Shown in pieces: positions 41,651 through 53,836 of a stretch of DNA of 64,000 bases. Where the stretch lies: assembly GCA_024114885.1 (NCBI GenBank), contig CP099429.1, positions 1,240,001 through 1,304,000 on the forward strand. Reading direction: 5' to 3'. The DNA is from Septoria linicola. Lineage: Eukaryota > Ascomycota > Dothideomycetes > Mycosphaerellales > Mycosphaerellaceae. A program made the translations under genes and the position numbers. How positions within the stretch are numbered: position 1 is the first letter of the stretch; every line of letters begins with the position of its first letter. The notes beneath the pieces were generated by a model. That model ran no database searches. It had not been told where the DNA came from and saw only the letters and a program-made list of their open reading frames with translations.

Positions 41651-44388
41651 TCGGGTAATGCTGGGTGTGCGAGAGAGAGGCGCACAAAACCACGGGCAAC
41701 TTGCAAGAGAGTTGACCACACCGGGGCCGAAATGGAATCAGGGCAAGGTTGAAACAGAGAAGATCGAAGAGCAAAAATGCCAGGACAGATATACTAGGAA
41801 GTAGAAGTCCCAGGATAGCACCATTTGTGAGAGAGGGTTTGTGGATACCGTGTGGTGTTAGTCTCAGCACGCGGCTGGGCTTCAATTTCGTGCTCTCCAC
41901 AGTTCTTTTCCATTGGGTCGCTTGCGCTGCATGACCGACATTTTCTCTCTATTCATAGCGCTTCTTCGACCGGTCAACGGTTTTGTAGACAGACAGCCCA
42001 AGGGCATCATGTGAGCTGCATCTGCAGTGCTGTTCAGGTCCCACAGCGTCGTTGTCCCTACTACGTCCACCGGTCGACTTCCAGCTTTTGCGCGCGCTGC
42101 CCGGAGCGCGATAGCAACCCGTCAGCCTGCATGCAAAGCGCGAGCTAGTCGGATACCACAAACTCTTCTTATGCCGCGCGTTGACGTGGTGTGACTGTCC
42201 GACGCAAGGTGTGTGATAGCTTTCCCGCACTCACTCGGGTGGGTCGGGTCAGCAACGTGGTAGCAGGCCGACTGACACCTCTGCCGCCGTCTGTCATTCG
42301 CTCGGTGGGCGCCGATCCATCATGAGGAGCAAGAGACATGCTTCGGTGCGCCATTCCATCCAGGTGGAGGAAGCTTCATGCTCCCTCGAGGAACCGTAAC
42401 ATCAGGAGCCGTGGACTTCGGCACACTCGGAAAGCCGTTGCACCACATGGCTCCGTGGACTTCTCGATCGTGGGGAACGCATACTGCGAGCCCTACAATG
42501 TGCAACCTGCGGCGTGGCTGATCGCGATCAATAGCTTCGCCTTCATCAATCGATACAGCCTACCGCAGATCAGTGGCATAATCGGCATACCACGTACGAA
42601 GTGAATGGAAACTCTGCTTGCTGACCTAATATCACAACCCTGATCCTTCCCGGTCACCATGCGGCTGACTTCAGTCAATCGCTTGTGGCTAAGGGAGGTA
42701 GGACAAACTTTCGCATGGCTTGCGGCTTTTCGCTGCGGATTCCGGCCTCATCGCAGCAGATCAGTACTGCAATATATTGGGTCACCGAGCAAGCAGACCT
42801 GTACCACCATGTTCACCGCCGCTACGGCCATATTGCTCCCCGATAGACGCGGGTGCTGTTTTGATACTAGCGGTGACTGCGACCGATCTCAAATGCGCGT
42901 TAACAAAGCTCCCTGGACGCGTCTGTGGACCTGGAAGCATCTCCGCATGTCGCGATGCCAGACCGGTTGCCAGAGCTCTACGCTTAGGCTTCACAGCCCT
43001 CGCTACGACCGCAGCATAGCAAACTCGTGCAGATGGTAAGCTACGGGACATATGATGGCCGCCTGATGTGCATGAGAGCATGAATTTAGATGAATATTCT
43101 CCCCTAACGCCGACGAAGGCATTAGTAGCTTGAGAAGGTCGTCGAGCAAGCCACGAGAGATGGCAGCCAAGCACCTCATCGCTCGCCTCGGCCGTGTCTG
43201 ATGTGACGAGTATCCACGAGTCGGACATAGGCTCATCGAAACAGCGCGTTATATTCATGCGGGTATCAGAGGCATAGACTGGTATCGCGGTACTGGTTAC
43301 AAGGTCATGTGCGGTCCAATGGGCCTCAATCGAGCGAACGCTGCAAGCACAGAGAGATGGAGTACAATGATTGGAGCTGGCTGCCCTAGTTGCATGAGAG
43401 GCGTCTACTGCTCATCAGCACTAACCACTCACCCTATGAAGAGCTTCGAGGACGTAGAAAGACAGTCGAGCCCCTGTGCGCCACCAACAAGGCTGAAACG
43501 ACATTACACTTGTTCATTGCTCGATGGCTCAGCCAGATGATGTTGGTAAGCTATTTGCGGAACTGCTCGCACCCAACGTCTATTTGATGGACAACACCAT
43601 ACTACATGATCATAGCCGCCATGAAGTGCGCCGGCAAGAGCTTCAGAAACACGTAACGACAACTCATGATCAGTCGTGCCAACGCCAACGGCACCAAAGT
43701 TGGTACAGTAGGACATCTAAAGGGCACAGGTCTGACCAGCACTCGACTTCTTGCGCGCGTAACTAGCCCGCTGTCGTCGCTTAAGTGTTACCATGGCGCT
43801 TTGACGGGCCAGAAGGCCATGTTTCAATTCGCGAAAACTGGTGCTCGCTGGTGACGGTTCGGTACCATACTGTTCATCTTGATTGGCCAGGACCGCTACT
43901 GTAATGCACAAATGCATGCGCTGCTCAAGGCACCGATCAGATGCAAGACAAATCCTTTGCAGCGACGGACACCAGCCGTCTTCTTTCCTGCCACGGATGT
44001 CCTAAGCGTTGCTGAGCTCGAACTGACTAATGATCAGGCTCCATATCTCCATGAAAGCCTCTCACCTCGCTTCGATTGGTGGGCGTTTCGATACCGGAAA
44101 GAGGCTGGCGCCCTTGGGGATCATCTCATCATCAAAGAAACATGCTCTATCACGCTCATCGGGTGACCAAGAGCATGTACACTGATCTGATTGCCATCTC
44201 GGCACACGGCCCACCTTTGCGCAGCGCCGTAGTCACGCATACCAGGCACAGCACTTTCCTTGGCTGCGTCACTAGTCCGCAGCGTGACCGACTGTAGCAC
44301 GTCGAGTACTTGTGCTGTGCCTCTTCTCCTCACTTGACATGTCGTTGACTGAGTACTTCCCGATCTGGATTGGAGCGCTAAAACTAAC

Positions 44389-44452
44389 GCTATAGTGGTA
44401 GCTGCTAGGCTGCCTCATCAGAAAGCCACCTTAAAGTCTACTCCACTATAGC
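44389..44452. repeat. 64-bp inverted-repeat hairpin
   Basis: GCTATAGTGG at 44389-44398 is the exact reverse complement of CCACTATAGC at 44443-44452. The pairing extends inward by TAG/CTA across a two-base bulge. It may be a tiny MITE-like relic or a transcript hairpin. Confidence 0.45.
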
Positions 44453-45580
44453 ACGCCGCACATTCGCATCAACTGTGCCTCTCTACTGCTGCCTCGCTGA
44501 AATCACGATTGGCACAATCAAGTGTTGGCGCGCAATGCGAGGTGCGGCACAGCACAGCACCTCTTGTCTCGGACCCTCACGGGCTAAAGTCTTGCTTCAT
44601 GACCATTGTCGTCATCAGACGTTGCTATTGACAAGCCACGAATCCGACAGCTTGGGCACTTAACAGCGACTACCAAACCAGAGTTCCAAACGCGCTTGTT
44701 TGTCTGGTGGTGAGTAACGGCTCCGGATTGTTGACTTTAGATGGTGCTTGTGAGTATTGCACTTGTTTATGCCTGACCGTGCCACACCTAGCTCACAGTG
44801 ATACCCATCGTCGCTCGCAAGGCTAGTGCCACTAAGGCGGTGGACGACTGAGGACAACAGAGCAAGCGTTGACTCTACTCTCATTTCTGCCGTCTGCGGG
44901 CTTGATCGAGGACACCACGGCGTACGTGTACAATCTCTTGTGTCAATCGCAATCGCATTTTCCTCTCTGTATCATTCGATCACATTGATCTTGTGGCACC
45001 ATTAACGCCTCTCCTCTCCATCTGCTCGTGCCTTCTCGCTTACCGCTTCATAATCGGGCAAGCTTCAAACATCCAACCCGTCCCTAATGCTGTGTAACCA
45101 GAGTGAAGAACTTCTGGAAAATGAAACTAATGCTGAAGATGGTTAATGGTCTTCGAACTACTGCGTCCTGCCACTAGCCCAGCCTGATAGCCGTCCACAC
45201 ATCTTTGTTTGCCACTGTTGGATGTATTCACCACATCCTTGGTACCAGGAATGTTAGCGCTACATCCTGCGGTATGTGATGTCGCCATTATGGCTGCTGA
45301 CTGACAACGCTAGGAATGCCTACTGCATACACCCAGTAGTTCGGTGGAGTGTGTGTCCAGCCAGCATGACTTGGAAGGACTGCACACTTGCTCGTTTACC
45401 CAACATGGTATGGCCAGCATCTGGCTCTGGTACCATAGCTTCACACGTCTATGGCGAGCTAACATCGGTACCAATTCATGCTTATTTCCACCCCATGCGC
45501 TGGTCCGGCTACCCAGCACACATATCCATGAAGGCAAGGCGATCCTAAGACAGCCATATGTGACACAAGGCGACTAGACA

Positions 45581-46005
45581 AGCGTTTCATCGTCAACACC
45601 ATCGAAGCCATTGGACAACTACTGCAGACACCCACTAGTCGACCGCTCTCAGTCTCCCTACCAGCGCTGCTTGCCTCCAGCCTTTGCCAAACCACTACTG
45701 CTCGGGAGTCAGCACTCATGCCAATGAAGGCAATGCGGCTGGGCTAGTCCAAGACAGCTATGTGTGACGACTGAAGAGGTTTCGATTGTCAGATCAACGA
45801 AGCCATCGGACAGCTAATGCAGACAGCCATTAGTCGAGCACCTTCAATGACCACTTGAGCACGCTCTGTCTCAGCCTGCTTCACCTGGTCCATGTTTCGT
45901 CGTCAGAGCCATGAAGCTCTCGGACACCTAATGCAAACACCCATTAGTCGAATACCTTCCATCACCACTTGAGCACACCGTGTCTCAGCCTTCTTCACCT
46001 ACCTC
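45581..46005. repeat. Three diverged tandem copies of an about 110-200 bp unit
   Basis: A core with CGGACA.CTAATGCAGACA and CCATTAGTCGA recurs near 45620, 45815 and 45930. Copies 2 and 3 also share ACCACTTGAGCAC and CTGTCTCAGCCT-like ends. Copies 1 and 2 additionally share about 40 bases upstream (AGACAGCCATATGTGACA against AGACAGCTATGTGTGACG), giving a 197-base period; copies 2 and 3 are 113 bases apart. No coding frame is maintained. It looks like old segmental duplication. Confidence 0.6.
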
Positions 46006-46490
46006 GCCACTTCTAGCAGCAGCCAGCAACGACAAGTCCCGATCATCCCGCCAGATGACCGGACCAGACACACGACCTGTGATCAGCAAGAAGGCACACG
46101 CTCTGAGGAAGAAGGAGGTCAGTCGTGCAAGGAGAAGACATGCAAGCTGAAAGAGTACAATCTCAAATGCTTCTATCGGGGTATCTCGATGCTTCCGAAG
46201 AACAACCCAACCATCCAAGAAGACCACTGTGCATGCTTCGCGGCTCGCGGCCATGCAAGCAAGAAGATATTTCGCGTTGCCACAGACTCCTCTGTTAGCA
46301 TCACTGCTCGATGCATGTCCAGTTCAGTTCCCTCCATCGATCCTTATCTCGAACGGCACCAAAGTCGATGCTCGTGCCACGCCGGTCCTGCATCCTACTC
46401 CTTCGACTACTTCGCCTGTAGATTGTACCACTGCGTAGAAACCATAGTTCCCATCATCTTCGCGACATGACCTTGTTCCTTGAATGCATT

Positions 46491-49400
46491 TTACGCATCC
46501 CCAAACAGACCAGCCACGCCGTCCAGCTCGTCCTCGCCGCCTCGCACAACTCCAGTAGCCTCCGCCGCCATGGTGTACTGTGCTGCGACGCCCTTTGTTT
46601 CCTTCCTCTTCGCTTTTGCCTGTTCAACTTTACCCATCTCGTGAATCGACACGCCGCGCACACCTTCGAGAAGATCAAGCACAACACTCCGCTGTGAACG
46701 CTCGTTAGATGTGCGCATCATCTTCGCCATGGCTTTCTCGAGTCTGTGTTCCGTGATGTCTGGCAGTGAGAGCAACACTTGTCGAGGCGTATCCGTCTTG
46801 GACGAGTACATAACCATGATGTTGGCGATCAACGTCGCGAGGTCTTTCTGGAGATCGGCAAAGTATGGTTCGTTGAGGGAAGTGATACAAGCCTTCAGAA
46901 CTTCCGTACTGATAAACTCACGAACAGACGCGGCAGCCTCAGGACTGATGGCAGATGCAGTCTGCGTCGTATGCGTGAAGAGCGGAATGATCGAGCGAAA
47001 GACTTTGCAGATTGTGCTGCAACATCTGCCATCATGCATGCGAAGGGCGTGCGTGCAAAAGAGGATAAGAGGTTCCAAGATTGAAGGATCAGACAGCACG
47101 AGGTCGCTGACATTCTGCGTCTTCGTTCCTGGGCTGTGTCGATTGGTATGTGCATGTCCATTCGGCATCTGCTGCGCTTGACGATCGTACTCGAGCAAGA
47201 ACGGCACAAATGTCACCATACTGTAGGTCAGCTGTCTTAGCACACTCTCAGTGCGCATCTCGTCGCTCAACTCGTCATTCTCCTTCTTGTTCTGCTGTTC
47301 AGCCTGGCTTATGGCTTCCCAATCAGCCGAGATCTTGCCATCCAAGCAGACGAAGAGCTTGCGCAGCACAGGCGGGAGGAATCGGGCCCGGTAGTGTGGT
47401 GGACATCGCTGGACGAGTCCAGTCGTGAGATTGATGAGTGGATGCAAGTGATTTGCACTCAGACTGCCAGCGTCATCGAAGAGCGCATCAGCAAGTGGTC
47501 CAGCCAAGTTCTCGATGCCATAGAATTGCTCTTCGAACTTGGTCATGAGATAGATGACATGGTAGCCCATCTCACGGACATTACGCATGGTGCCTCTGAC
47601 TGTGCTCGCAAAGCCTTCATAGCTTATCTTGGAACCAGATATCCTAGCATAGAATTCTTCCTTGCTCTCATTGGATATTCCAGATTGCCAAAAGCGATCT
47701 TGTAGAGTACGCCTCACTACCATCTGTAACTCGGGTGGAAGTTGCGACCAGTTGGACATATCATGAAATGCCTGGGCATGACGAGTCATCTGGAGCAGGG
47801 GCTGAAGGATAGATGGAATGAGAGGTCCCCACAGAGCGCATGCGTTGACGTACTCTACTGAACCAGTCCGCAGCCTCTCTGTCGTTGCTGAAAGGAGCGA
47901 CTTCGTCATACGTAAAGGCAAGCGATCGGCTTTCTCCTTGATCTCGTTCTGCCGGGCCTGGCCCGTATCGTTCAGGGTACGTGCTGACCAGTCTCGCGTG
48001 CGATCGAACTCGTGCTGCTTATAGAATTCGGCGATGGTCCCCAAGCCAACAGTGGCGCAAAACGCCTGGAAGCTCTCAGACGAGGCCTGCAAAGCTGAAT
48101 CGGTCCAAGCATCGTACGTCGGCTTAAGCATCTGCTCGAGTCGAGCCACTCTGACTTGTTCATCAATGCCTGTCGCACGATGCACAATCATGAACAGGAA
48201 TGAGCGATACCCCCAAACAAGTCTCTGGTCGTCGCCATGCTTCTGCGCCAGCACTTCGATCCGCGGCTCCAGTTCATTGTAGACCTCGAGCAGTACATTG
48301 GGGTAAGCTAAAGCAAGCTTTTGAAGTTCAACAACTCGCAATGCTTCGAAGGACTTGATGGCGTCTGTGAATTGCGCATGTGTTGGCTGATCGTATAGGC
48401 GCATGGTGAGCAAATGCTGAGCCATTGCCAGCACGAACGTCTGCGGTGGTGACTTGAGCACTCGTAGAACTGCGACCAGTGTTTGTAGAACCTCATCCGC
48501 AACGCCAGGGTCATCTGTATGTATATTTGTCATGCCAAAGCACCACTGTTGCAAAGATTCTGAAGCCTGCTGCTGATCTTGCTGCACCTTTGAATACAGC
48601 TCCTGCTCAGGACCAATATCAGATACATCTTTAGTCCATGAAGCGTAGCCTCGTAATGCCGCGGCCACAGTGCAGTAAGAAGCATCGAATCTGAGTACTG
48701 CATAGGAAGACTTTGTGTAGTTAGAACTGTCAAAGCCTCTCCCGGCAGTGTAGGGCCCAGTCTCGACCAGCTCTCGCATCTGGTTGAGAACAATAGAGAG
48801 CGCATCGATCGGTCGTGATCGCGCGATGCCCTCAACGATTGTTTGACTGTACCGACGATAGTTGCCGAGAAAGGCGTGTCTCTCGGGTACTGTGTCAAAG
48901 TCTTCGTCCAGCCACCTCAGCGTCTCGTCGTCTGTGTCCTCAGGAAGTGCTTCATATCTGATGAGTCGATCGCTGCAGACGTCCAGCAATGTGGGGAGGG
49001 CAGCAAGGGTGAGATCAATGATCTTATCCTCATGCACGTTGAGCAGTTTCGTCCAGCTATGCAGGACTGGAATCGAAACTGTCAGACTCTTGTGCTGGAG
49101 CACGAGTACTAGCAAGTCGAACAGCGCTGGTAAGTCAAGGCTCTGATCAACTATTGCTGGATTGAGAGCGATAGCATCGGCCATGACTGATAAAAGCTCG
49201 GCCATCTTCTTTTGTAACGTGTACTTCTCGTCATCATCTCCTGGTCCAGCCATTGTTTGCTCGAAGGCGTTGCGGATGATTGACACCCTATCCGGGTGCA
49301 GCGCCTGCCGTATGAGTGACAGCCAGACATCTGTGGAGTTTGCGCTAGACTGCGGTCGGCCGAGGAGAGTGTGTAGGACTTCGACTGCCGCCATCTGCAG

Positions 49401-50279
49401 AGCCATATTACTAGTGTAGAACGGAAGATAGAGGCAATCGACGCAATTGACCTCCTCCACAGCTCTGAAGTTGATCCACCCCATCATCGACCTCATTGCA
49501 TTGAGCGACTTGACGGCGCATAACTCCATGCTGCGGGCCACATCTGGCTGATCTTGTCGCATCCTGGCTTCCTTGACACAAATGGAGAAGAAATTGCTGA
49601 TTCGAAACAGCCACCCTTCGCCCTCTCGTCTGACATTCTTGATCTTCTCTTTCTGCAACGTCTCATAGAAGCGAGGCGGAACCACTATCTCCACCAGCGC
49701 ATCTCCAAGGACGTCCAGTCGCAGTCCTGCTACCGAATCGTCATTGTTGATGATGTCGTCGTTGAGACCTTCGAGAATCGCAAGCACGAGGACCTTGTTC
49801 ACTGCACCCTTCTCTTGACTCCACAGGTTGATGAGTAGAGCATCCATATCCATCCACTCTCCGCCTCCCCACGATCTCTTTGCGATTTCGACCCACAACT
49901 GACTGATCTTGTTTCTGAGGAAAGCAGCATCCTGCTCTCTCAGACTGCCTGCCAACTGCTTAATCCACGTCCGTAGCTGTGCTGCCTGGTCCTCGCTGTA
50001 CTCATGCCACCTGTACCTTACTGCGAATTCCAGGAGCTGGAGGCCGTAATACCGCACAGCGTCATTTTGCTTCCAGTCATCGGCGAGTGTGAAGCCATGC
50101 TGAGGAGCATCGGGCTGACTCTTGACAGCTTCGAGGTGCTGCAGGGCTTGCTGGCGGACATCGTTGGGCACTCGGGGATTGAGGGTGGCATCGAGTGCGT
50201 TGGTGATGTGTTCGAGGTGTAATGCCGTGTCGGGCTGCTGCCAATACGCGTTGAAGGCACCTTCCGCCATGTTTGACAT
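46491..50279 (-). CDS. MSN5: Karyopherin-beta nuclear transport receptor, Msn5/exportin-5 family
   Basis: An intronless 1262-aa protein made of HEAT-like helical repeats throughout. The N-terminus has the family signature around VRQQALQHLEAVKSQPDAPQ, HGFTLA and VRYYGLQLLEFAVRYRWHEY, the RanGTP-binding importin-beta N-terminal region; SQLWVEIAKRSWGGGEWMDM follows. Length and the order of these blocks match exportin-5 and yeast Msn5. In yeast Msn5 exports phosphorylated transcription factors, and animal exportin-5 carries small structured RNAs including pre-miRNA and tRNA. The start could be MSNMAEG or MAEG three codons later. The C-terminus (RGGEDELDGVAGLFGDA) is acidic. The assignment to this karyopherin subfamily rests on my reading of the N-terminal third. 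Confidence 0.9.
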   Translation of the reverse strand: MSNMAEGAFNAYWQQPDTALHLEHITNALDATLNPRVPNDVRQQALQHLEAVKSQPDAPQHGFTLADDWKQNDAVRYYGLQLLEFAVRYRWHEYSEDQAAQLRTWIKQLAGSLREQDAAFLRNKISQLWVEIAKRSWGGGEWMDMDALLINLWSQEKGAVNKVLVLAILEGLNDDIINNDDSVAGLRLDVLGDALVEIVVPPRFYETLQKEKIKNVRREGEGWLFRISNFFSICVKEARMRQDQPDVARSMELCAVKSLNAMRSMMGWINFRAVEEVNCVDCLYLPFYTSNMALQMAAVEVLHTLLGRPQSSANSTDVWLSLIRQALHPDRVSIIRNAFEQTMAGPGDDDEKYTLQKKMAELLSVMADAIALNPAIVDQSLDLPALFDLLVLVLQHKSLTVSIPVLHSWTKLLNVHEDKIIDLTLAALPTLLDVCSDRLIRYEALPEDTDDETLRWLDEDFDTVPERHAFLGNYRRYSQTIVEGIARSRPIDALSIVLNQMRELVETGPYTAGRGFDSSNYTKSSYAVLRFDASYCTVAAALRGYASWTKDVSDIGPEQELYSKVQQDQQQASESLQQWCFGMTNIHTDDPGVADEVLQTLVAVLRVLKSPPQTFVLAMAQHLLTMRLYDQPTHAQFTDAIKSFEALRVVELQKLALAYPNVLLEVYNELEPRIEVLAQKHGDDQRLVWGYRSFLFMIVHRATGIDEQVRVARLEQMLKPTYDAWTDSALQASSESFQAFCATVGLGTIAEFYKQHEFDRTRDWSARTLNDTGQARQNEIKEKADRLPLRMTKSLLSATTERLRTGSVEYVNACALWGPLIPSILQPLLQMTRHAQAFHDMSNWSQLPPELQMVVRRTLQDRFWQSGISNESKEEFYARISGSKISYEGFASTVRGTMRNVREMGYHVIYLMTKFEEQFYGIENLAGPLADALFDDAGSLSANHLHPLINLTTGLVQRCPPHYRARFLPPVLRKLFVCLDGKISADWEAISQAEQQNKKENDELSDEMRTESVLRQLTYSMVTFVPFLLEYDRQAQQMPNGHAHTNRHSPGTKTQNVSDLVLSDPSILEPLILFCTHALRMHDGRCCSTICKVFRSIIPLFTHTTQTASAISPEAAASVREFISTEVLKACITSLNEPYFADLQKDLATLIANIMVMYSSKTDTPRQVLLSLPDITEHRLEKAMAKMMRTSNERSQRSVVLDLLEGVRGVSIHEMGKVEQAKAKRKETKGVAAQYTMAAEATGVVRGGEDELDGVAGLFGDA

Positions 50280-50796
50280 CTTTCCCCAAATTGATCGGCT
50301 TCAGGTTTCGTGACACGAGCTCATATGCAGCACAAAGTCATGTTCCTTTCTTTCCCGCCAAATCCTCACCGCCGACTGTGCCACCGCCGCCGTGCCACTT
50401 CTCGTACTTACTGAGACTAGCTCATGCAGCGGTATGCTGTTCGGCAGGATATGGCGAAGTTGTTCAATACTGTTGTCGTTCAGGTGGGAAAGCTGTTCGG
50501 AGGAGTTTTGCTGGCTGCAGGCTGCAACCCCACGATCGCGTTCGTGTCGAAACTCAATCTTGTAAGGCTGAAGACCAGGGTGTGTGATGTTCGCATACAG
50601 TTCGTGTCGCCGAGTCGGAGAAGAGCAGATTTGAAAGCGAAGCCGGAACTTTGAACGAAATGAATAGTGACTTTCAGGCGCCAGACGCGAATTGTATGAC
50701 CTGAACACGAGACTCACGCGTCGTTTGATCACATGCAGACTCTGCCACAAGTGAAACTGTCTGATGAGTACACAGCAGTTACATACAAATCAACAT
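50280..50796. other. Intergenic
   Basis: About 520 bases upstream of MSN5 and downstream of the HNH gene. No gene or RNA recognised. Confidence 0.55.
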
Positions 50797-51633
50797 TCAC
50801 CTTGCCTTCCACCTCACCCTCCCTACCCACTGCGCCCACTTCTGCACGTCGTCTCTGTCCATCAATAGCTCAACACTGAAAAGCTCTTTTCCCAGAGTCT
50901 CATTGCTCGCGATCCTATGTACGTATGAGTGGCAAGCTCGACACAGCCAGGCCACCTTGTTCAGTTCCCACTCCTTGTGCCAGCCACGCTTGACTGCCTT
51001 TGCATGCACAGCACGAGGAATGAGGTGATGATAAGTCAGCGGCAACTGCCCACGCTGGCAGATCTCACAGCCGTCCGGACGTGAGGCCACGAGTGAAGGG
51101 GTGTGCTCCGGAGGTGGCGCTGAGCTTGAGGATATGTAGCTGTTGAGCGGACCTTCCAGAAAGCGATCGAGATCGGAAGGCTCTGCAATGAGGGAGTACG
51201 TGACCAGAGAGTCGGCGATGGTCAGTGGAAGCGGCTTGATCAGGTCCTCAAGAAGCGAACTCTCAAGAGGCGTGGCGTACTTTTCAGCAAGGAAGCTGTC
51301 GTCTTGTATGACGGCGTATGAGAGTGTGCGAAGTTCATGAGGGAGACTGAGAAAGATCTCTTCTGCGAGGTACTGACTTACTGCTCAGCATGGGCTATGG
51401 ACTGCATGCTGTATTGCTGTATTGCTGACCTCTATGAACTCTGCCAGCTCAGCTGCATCATTCTCGGTGTCGCCATTGCTGGGTGCTATCTTTGCAACGG
51501 GCTTGATCTCATTCTTGCGGCCTTTTACTTTCTTGACAGGTTTGCGACTGTTCGGAGCGAGCTTTTGGATGACTGTGGTTGACAAGCAGTCTTTGAAGTT
51601 CTCAAGGTTGTCACTCTCCCCTTCGGCGATCAT
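50797..51633 (-). CDS. HNH-domain protein of the fungal CEIC/HHLIPR type
   Basis: Two exons, 51633-51430 and 51372-50797, joined across a 57-nt intron (donor GTCAGC, branch GCTGAG, acceptor AGTCAG) to give 259 aa. The junction joins ELAEFIE to YLAEEIF, as expected for this family. The intron length is a multiple of three and its only in-frame stop is one TGA at the branch site, so the unspliced frame looks almost continuous. The N-terminus is basic (NSRKPVKKVKGRKNEIK). The middle has IFLSLPHELRTLSYAVIQ. The C-terminal HNH-like domain has the Zn pair CEICQRG, TYHHLIPR with the catalytic-type His, and WLCRACHSYVHR. Related single-domain proteins occur widely in filamentous fungi with no known substrate. 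Confidence 0.85.
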
Positions 51634-53029
51634 GAAGGGACGGTAATGTAAGGTCTTTCTACTCTTATGTTACCTTGATGTCTTTGTTGATGTCGAGGAC
51701 AGGTGCAGGTCGGATCCTGGAGGCTGGCAATCGTCATCCTGAGAGTCTCCACTTTCGCCAAACACCACACTCTTCTTGTCGCGACAACCTCGCGTCATCA
51801 ACATCCACAACTCTCGGACGCAGATCCAATTGGAATAGTATCAACACTTGATGCAGATCATTCGCCTCGAATGGCACGATTAAAACAGCCTGTAACGCGT
51901 CTGGTCACGTTGAAAGACACGAGCAGCGAGAACAACGCGTGACAGCTTACGACCACCGAGACAATGGAGTGCACTCTGCACCTGATGATCTGCTCAGGCG
52001 TACCTGACTACGTTATCATGGCTAGCGATCCTTGGACACGAATCTCCTGATCATTTTGACCTCTGGAACGACTTCTCAGACAGCCCAGCTCTCGATGAAA
52101 GGTAAACATATCTTAGCACCTGGCTGGCACAAAACGTGTCTTTCAGGCATCGATCGTTGTGCAGTCAAGCTTACTCCACGCAAATGTGTTAAGCTCGCGC
52201 AGAATCAGCAGTAGGAGTGCTTGCGAGATGGAGCCAAAGAAGCACAAGCGTCCAGACGACGCAGGTAGCCTCGTCCGCGATTTCTTCAGGAGCAGTCATG
52301 TTCTGAGCTTTACTGAGATATGATGGACTGCCAGCGGAAATATCATCCAACAAGGTGCCGGTTCAAGGTCTGTATCCGGTCGTGGAAGGACGCTTCTACA
52401 TGACCCCGGGTGGTGCATCAAACACTCGTTGCACAGCATATACGAGCCCTTCGTCTCAGCCAAGCACTACCTTCAGTATGCTCCGCGGCGACAAGGTGTG
52501 CCTGTGACAAGCGAAATGAGCACGAAAGCCATTTTCTTCTCAGACGACCCAATATCTGGGTCAAACACGCAGCTTGACTCCTGCGAGTGAGCTTATGTCA
52601 GACGTTACTCGATGCCACAGCGAGACCGGACAATTCACATTTCGAGGCGGATCTGGAAATCAAGTGTTTTCGAACCAGCCTTCTTCCGCCTTGCTACAGG
52701 TCGCAGCGCGCACGAAGCAAAACCCAGCCAAACTCCTGACCAGATGCAGGAACGTCCGCCACGGTATACGGAGTATATGGCTATTCGTCAGTAATTTCAG
52801 CCATGGTGGTACAGCATAATTGCCAAGTCGATCATATCGGGTAACTCTCTTTAGATTGCTGCCAGCCCGAGACACGCAGTCTAAGAGACTTACACGTATT
52901 CTGTAAAGATGTGTGACTACAAGAGGCAATGTGTCAAGCTGCCAGTCTACATTGCGCGAGTTCTCACTAACCCACTGGACATTCTACTTGGAAGTGCCAC
53001 AGGCGGTAGCCCACTTCAAGCTGGACACG
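51634..53029. other. Intergenic, 1.4 kb
   Basis: Divergent promoter region between the HNH gene and the secreted-protein gene. Short low-quality frames only. Confidence 0.5.
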
Positions 53030-53687
53030 ATGCGCTCGACCAGCATTCTCCTTCCACTGTGCCTGACGACAGCATATGCCACGTCCGACCAACACCTTCG
53101 AAGCACCAAGCATAAACACGGCATAATTGAAAGACGAGGTGGCGCATCGAAACACAATCACTCCTTCAGTCGCTTTAGTCCCGGCGAAAACAACATCTGC
53201 TGTGAGAAAACTGGTAAGCAGAGCGGACTGTCACAGTAGCTAGCAATAGACTGACTCGCTCGGCTCAGACTCAACTGGAGCACGCTGCGCACAAGAGAAC
53301 ACAATACCGAAATGCTACAACGACGGCTCGACTTTTGAGCGGCGCGACGGCACTGCTGAGGTTGCGGCAATACCACAGTTTAACTCCGAGGCAGTACCAT
53401 CGACAGTCCTTTCTGCCTCAAGCAGTCTCCCATCGACCATCTCGAGCAGTTCGACGCGAGAGCCGACGCTGTTATCATATCCACAGCCTACAGACTATCA
53501 TCCATACTCGCCTTTCCCACGAGGTCAAATACGATCAGCTATCCCGACACCAGTGCTGAACGGTACGAATGTCACACTGTCAACACATACACCTGCACAG
53601 CAAACTACGAGCGACGGGATCAGATATGGAAGCGTGGATTATGCAGTGGGATGCCTGTCGTTGCTTGCGCTTTTGTTGCTTTGCTAG
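53030..53687 (+). CDS. Secreted, probably GPI-anchored small protein
   Basis: Two exons, 53030-53213 and 53269-53687. The 55-nt intron (donor GTAAGC, acceptor GCTCAG) splits an Asp codon and yields 200 aa; neither exon alone would stand out. MRSTSILLPLCLTTAYATS is a signal peptide. A short cysteine-containing core follows (NNICCEKTD, ARCAQENTIPKCYNDGSTF), then a long Ser/Thr/Pro-rich region (VPSTVLSASSSLPSTISSSS) expected to be O-glycosylated, one N-glycosylation site (NGTN). The chain ends with a hydrophobic tail (VGCLSLLALLLLC) directly before the stop, as in GPI-anchor signals. A cell-wall or surface role is inferred; family not recognised. Confidence 0.7.
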
Positions 53688-53836
53688 CCTCGCCACGTCT
53701 AGGCCGTCAGGTAGCTGACCCGGACGTGGCATGATGCACCAAGGTCACGTTGAACAAAAATGCAGCTTGTCTGGCTTACAGAGAAGATACTGAGCGTCTA
53801 TATATGCGCATCGAGCACATTTCTGTCACGTGCATC

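Larger units (their letters stand above)
41651..46490. other. Long gene-poor gap with minor repeats
   Basis: About 4.8 kb. No frame with convincing coding character on either strand, and no RNA gene seen. It contains a 64-bp hairpin near 44389 and three diverged copies of a repeat near 45581-46005, described separately. The composition is normal and not RIP-like. Confidence 0.5.
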
